Origin: Pipra filicauda
Taxonomy: Eukaryota > Chordata > Aves > Passeriformes > Pipridae
Direction: 5' to 3'
NCBI RefSeq assembly: GCF_003945595.2
Contig: NW_024103452.1
Span: 4,863,260 to 4,927,259, forward strand
DNA length: 64,000 bases
Shown piece after piece: positions 59,581-64,000 of the stretch (position 1 is its first letter; the number at the start of each line of letters is the position of its first letter). Both the position numbers and the translations under genes were made by a program. The notes beneath the pieces were generated by a model. The model was not told the origin of the DNA, searched no databases, and worked only from the letters and a program-made list of their open reading frames with translations.

Positions 59581-62323
59581 AGAAAGACAGTAAAGAGAGA
59601 AAATAAGTAGATTAGGTGCTTACACTGCACATACTCAAAACCCATAGTCATAATAAACAAATGTGAAGAAAAGATATCACATGATCTTATTTAAAATATT
59701 TGAAAGTTTTCCTTTTGCAAAAGTGCATTACAAAGTAGCAGATGATACTGTAACTTACATGCAAATGCATAAGGTTGGAATTAAAAAACTACGTTAAAGC
59801 ACAACAGTTACACAGTATGTAAGATCAAAACACATGACATCTTTTTAGTTTTCTTGAATTTAACTAACCAGAAAACTGGGATAATTTTCAGGTGTGTTTA
59901 TGTAAACAGAAACTTATAAACTGGTACCACCATCATCTTTTTTTGTTCTTATCTCTAAATGCCTTACAGAGGAATGGGTTGTCTTGAAAGCAAAGAATAA
60001 AGTACCACTCAAAATTTGTTAGAATAGATGCAAACATGACACAAAAAATGTGTCCCACAACTCTGTCATCTCACTTATATTTGGTTGTACCTTAATGTCA
60101 TAGCTATACAGCAATATCCAGGGCCATGTTTTACACTAGTATTATGTATGGATTGTGGCAAAGTTGTATTCAAGATACATACATTATGCAACTAACTTAA
60201 GGTAAGCAGGAATGTCTTGTGAACACACCCTTGCACTTTGTAACTGGGAAAGAAAACACTACTGACTATGGTTTTGAAAGTCTAAAAGCCCTTTTTCACT
60301 GGGTTAAATTTAAGAGAGAGAAAAAGCCTACTGCTATTTATTAGTTATGCTATTTATTAGTTCTTTGAAAATGACTTTCTATTAATCAAGCCTGACCTTG
60401 CAATTACAGGGCAGTTGCTGGAGCCAGAGAATAACTCCACTACTCAAGTGTAAGAAGTGAACTGCTCCAGTGTTCATGCACGAGGGGAGACACAATGAAA
60501 TTAGAATCTCTCCCTGTAGGGGGTAGACGTTGACCACTGTCTGATGCCAGAAACTACAGGTCTAAATATTTCTTCTGAGATGGTTGTTTTACTTTCCCAA
60601 ACTTTCAACTTCATCCCTTTTAGATTGCCATATTTAGAAGCGTGGTGTTAACAGACTGGATGTTTTGCAGCAACAGCATCAGGCTAATGGCTATCATGCA
60701 CAAAGGATAACTGTAGCAGCCTAAAACCATGGCTAATTAAAAGAACCATATATACTTGTCTGTCCAAGAGCAAAGAAAATAACTCTTTTGCAGAAAGGAA
60801 GACTGCTGAAAATGTTTTATAGACATAACTGTGCAGACTCATTTGTTCCACTTCCAGTGTTGACAACAGCCTCCAACCTGGGTAATGATTCAGAATAAAT
60901 TAAGTCTAAAGTGAGAAGTGTCATCTCATTGGATCCTCCAGAAAATAAATTCAGACATACTTCTCTTATGAATTCTTACACTGTGTCATCATCTACTTGA
61001 GATGCTGGCAGATCCTTTTTATACTGCATGTGTTTAGTTCTCAGATAGAACATTTTGTATATGCAACAGACACATTCTTTTACACGGGCTGGCATTCCAC
61101 CTGAAAGTCCATCACAGAAAGCTTGTTAATGTCCTTCAGGATATACAGTACAGTAGTAAACAGACTCCCAATAGCAAAATAAATCTCTGGTAGGAGGCTC
61201 AAATAATATGTGTGTACTAAGATCAAATCTTGACTTCAAGTTCAAGTGCAGTTTAACAGCGAATACAAAGTTGTAAATGCAAAGTAAAGGCAATTTTAAG
61301 GCTGCTTTAAACCAAGCATGAAAGACTGAGTATTCAAAGTTGAGATTCTGTACATCTGGTTCTAATATGCTTCTTGCATTTTAGACAAGCAGCCCTCTTT
61401 TCTTATTTCAAGCTTTACTATCACTGTAGTTGATACAGTTTGTTAGTTTATAGTTTGGCAACATTCTCAGTATGTTTCAATTAATGGTTTGTTTACCAAA
61501 TTAATGCAGCTTTCTTTTTCACATTAAATGACTTCCCTTTTTAATACCTAACATTTCTGAATCTTGCTTCCTCCTTTCCCTCCTCAAACCATCTCCCCCC
61601 CCCCAAAAAAAAAGGAAAAAGAAAAAGAGGAGGTCTGAAGTATTTTACTTTCTTAATTTAAAGATTTTCATTTATATAGTTTTTAATAAAAGTGATTAAA
61701 CCTTACTTTTGCTTAACAATCATATATTGTACAGACACATACCTCAATAGAGAAATGGACCCATGTGTTACCGATACCATTAAATAGCTTGAGTTTTAGA
61801 TAAGAAAGTTGATCAGACCAGCTCTCTGGTCTGAGAAATCAGGCTGAAGTGGCAGGACAAGGGCATAGTGTAAAATGAAACAGGAAGATATACAGGAAGA
61901 TATACACAAGGGATCTGCATGCAAACATTATTCTGCTTCATTTCTGCATCAGCCTGTAGAGGATTCCCTCAAAAGTAAACACAGTTAATTAATTCCCAAG
62001 TAAAATAAGTAAATACAAATTTTCCACTTACTGTGTGCTGTGCTTTGTCCATGCACTGAAGAGAAGAGACAGTTCTGCAGCGCTCACCTAGATCCAGGTT
62101 GCTTTCTAAATTAGTCATACATGTGAGCTGGAGGAAGCACAGTGACTTTTTAACTGTGCAAAGAGCAGCCCATCTCTGTGCAGCTAGACAACCCTTCAGG
62201 ACACAGGGCTGAACTTCAGCACAAGAGCACGGCATCTATTATGCTTGAGGCTCTACCATTTCACCTACACCTGGGTGGATCTATCAAGCTTCATCTCTAT
62301 TAGGGCAGTTTGACTATGTGGTT

Positions 62324-62393
62324 GAAAGAAAAAAAAAATAGAAAAGAGAGGGGAAGAGAGGAAAAGAGAGAGGGAGAGTGAGAGAAAAAAGGG
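62324..62393 (+). repeat. Polypurine tract, 70 nt
   Basis: 68 of 70 bases on + are A or G, with T only at 62339 and 62379. Mixed GA-rich mirror-like segments (agagaggggaagagagg) can form triplex DNA under supercoiling. It lies immediately upstream of the CpG-rich block at 62395-62730. Confidence 0.85.
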
Positions 62394-62394
62394 C

Positions 62395-62790
62395 TTGCCG
62401 TTGTCACACTTGTTTCCTATTAAAGAGCCTTACGGTGGATTGAGTAATTGTGTACGAAGGTAGTCTGGCTGGCAGATGTGTGCAGCCCCAGCGGAGCACT
62501 CGATTCGAGGCAGATGGGTTGTACCAGGGCGCAAACAACGTTGGAGAAAGAGAGGCGTGATTAAAACAGCAGGCCGCCGCTTTACAGTGCTTGGAAGTGG
62601 GGATAGCATGAAAGCTCCCAGGAACTAAAGCTCCCCAGATAGGGAACGGCACAGACACAAGCAGACTGCAATAAAACAAACCTGATAAAGCACAGTGGAC
62701 GATCAAATTGGCCGAGTTATGCAACAATACTGAAACCCTGATCATGATTATTAATGAGCCTCTCTCCCCTCCTCCTCCTCCTCCTTGCAG
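62395..62790. promoter_or_regulatory. CpG-rich block, candidate regulatory element
   Basis: About 14 CpG dinucleotides fall in roughly 340 bp (for example ctcgattcgagg, gcgcaaacaacg, ggccgccgc), far denser than in the rest of this CpG-poor window. Toward its right end is a homeodomain-like AT-rich motif group (gatcatgattattaatgag) and then a C/T tract. It matches no repeat I recognise. An unmethylated or conserved enhancer, or an alternative promoter, would explain the retained CpGs. A recently inserted unknown element is another possibility. Base composition is the only evidence. Confidence 0.35.
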
Positions 62791-62874
62791 GCACTTACAT
62801 TAGAAATACTCAGTTTCAAAAAGCATGAGGATGGGTTTATTCAAAACAGAATCCCGGGCTACCGTACAGTCTGA
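62791..62874 (+). other. Candidate exon start with short terminal frame
   Basis: The sequence ctctctcccctcctcctcct... ending ttgcag at 62790 is a textbook polypyrimidine tract plus AG splice acceptor. The next bases hold an open frame of 27 codons (beginning ALTLEIL, containing KKHEDGF and ending GYRTV) closed by TGA at 62872-62874. This could be a short terminal coding exon, a UTR exon of a transcript starting or ending outside the window, or a fortuitous (CCT)n repeat followed by AG. I do not recognise the peptide. Confidence 0.2.
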
Positions 62875-64000
62875 AGCATCTTTTGGAAATGGATTAGAGT
62901 TACTTTGAGGGTTTTACATTGTCTCTCACGTCTGGTTCAGTTTAAAAGAAAAAGAGAAGCTGAACAGTGGGAGTGAATCTGCCGTTAGCAGTTATTTCTG
63001 AGAATGGTTGAAGCAGATTGTCAGAGAAGTGAACAAGAAAACCTTATTACAAACTTCTGTCTGACATGCATAGGGCCAAAATCAGCCCCAGTATAACTGC
63101 ACCAGTGTATGTCAGGGGTGATTTTCTCACGTGGCCTCTCCCAGGTTATTGAAACTTGGTCACAGCAGATGGTTGGAGAATCCCTGTTATCACAACAATG
63201 GTTTGTAATAGTACACGTTAAACTCCTACGCAGACAGGAGAGAAGGGCTACTTGTACAGTATTGAAATGATCTCAAGTGCAGAGCTCCCATGTGTGAGCT
63301 CATGTGTGCTCCGGCTGTCTACTTTGAGGTTTAAGTAGAACTTAAGTAATGCTTATCCATTTTTTTGCTGAACTTCTACTCAGAAATGATGAGCCTGATA
63401 CAATTCCCTCAGTGAATCTCTACTTCACTTTTTTCCACTAACAGTGAAACATCCTCCAGTGCAGATGCCTGCATGTGAGCAGATCACCCTGGGATGCCTT
63501 CACGGCCAATGGTGAGAAACAGGCACTGCTAGAAGGCGGCTAGACTGAGCCTATGGAGTTGAGTGAATCACATCCTGTGCCTGTTGATTATTGTGGCGTT
63601 TCCAATTTGAGTTAAATAAGGTAAATCCACCTCTCTCTATGTCTGATCCACAACTGGTTTAAATCAGCATTGATCAGCATAATTATGATGCTTTATAAGA
63701 GTTGAGATTATCATCATGCAGCCCAAAACAATACTACTACAGTATTTTAGGACACCAATGTAGGATACTATAGTACTTATTTATTGTGTATGGGGAATGC
63801 TGATCCATAATATCTACCATCTGTTTTATCAAGACCTTTAGACAAGAATGGTTTATATACAAAATCCTATGGATATTTCCCATCTAAGCTCTTGTTATTA
63901 ATTTTTCAATAAGGCCCGTTCATATCCAGGTAACTGAAACAGCAAAGGAAACATAACAAATGGGCACACATTTTTCTTTTCTTAGTAAAGTTTCTTTTTT
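62875..64000. other. Unique noncoding DNA to window end
   Basis: Apart from the MITE-like arm at 63072-63127 I recognise nothing here. No open frame of note is present. The sequence is moderately GC-richer than the window average as far as about 63560 and then becomes AT-rich. Confidence 0.5.
63072..63127. mobile_element. MITE-like relic
   Basis: The segments 'agggccaaaatcagcccca' and 'gtataactgcaccagtgtat' with 'gtcaggggtgatttt' are a good match to the GGGCCAAATTCTGCCC...AGTTACACTGGTGTAAATCAGGAGTGA arm of the palindromic bird and reptile repeat. Confidence 0.5.

Larger units (their letters stand above)
52601..62323. other. Unique noncoding DNA, about 10 kb
   Basis: No gene is supported. 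GC-richer segments near 53620-53930 and 55600-55900 have overlapping open frames on both strands (to 100 codons) that match nothing I know. The segment 54440-54960 is evenly composed and may be conserved noncoding DNA. A TG/TA microsatellite (59550-59580), a pyrimidine tract (59157-59201) and a C10-A9 run (61595-61613) are the only simple sequences. Confidence 0.45.

Noticed and set aside
62404..62745. 113-codon open frame on minus in the CpG-rich block
   Set aside because: The peptide has no recognisable domain, and locally higher GC makes long open frames likelier by chance. The block is better explained as a regulatory candidate.

Overview
This window looks like an intergenic or deep-intronic stretch of a bird nuclear genome. 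It is AT-rich and CpG-poor, and I can support no intact host gene in it. Open frames are short and overlap on both strands, as expected by chance. The bird assignment rests on repeats. There are three CR1 non-LTR retrotransposon fragments, one ending in the classic CR1 ATTCTATG-type tail. There are three solo LTRs of one avian endogenous-retrovirus family, recalled from memory. There are also many worn copies of the palindromic MITE-like repeats common in birds, turtles and crocodilians. I see no tRNA, rRNA, CRISPR or bacterial feature.

Layout. 1-4399: unique AT-rich DNA with two TA/TG simple repeats. 4400-4704: CR1 on +. 5685-7145: a solo LTR on + that is split near its 5' end by an RTE-like LINE on the minus strand (5741-6600). 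The LINE has a short 3'UTR, an (ATG)n tail, a candidate 9-bp target duplication and a foldback of target sequence at its 5' junction. 7146-21267: unique DNA with hairpins and a 95-bp diverged tandem pair. 21268-21401: a palindromic MITE-like relic. 21750-23350 and 23858-24140: two CR1 fragments on minus; the larger keeps a recognisable reverse-transcriptase FVDD motif. 24972-25577: a complete 606-bp solo LTR on minus with a 5-bp target duplication. 25583-48197: unique DNA with an exon-like segment behind a 23-T tract (26363-26502), a 45-A homopolymer (33861-33905), a MIR-like relic and further MITE relics. 48198-48676: a third solo LTR on +. 48677-62323: unique DNA with more MITE relics. 62324-62874: a 70-base polypurine tract, then a CpG-rich block and a textbook splice-acceptor sequence. 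This is the best candidate host functional element here.

No pathway or operon can be described. The interest lies in the transposon history: the nested LINE, which could belong to the horizontally transferred AviRTE group, its unusual 5' junction, and a few candidate regulatory or exon segments that need conservation or transcript data.
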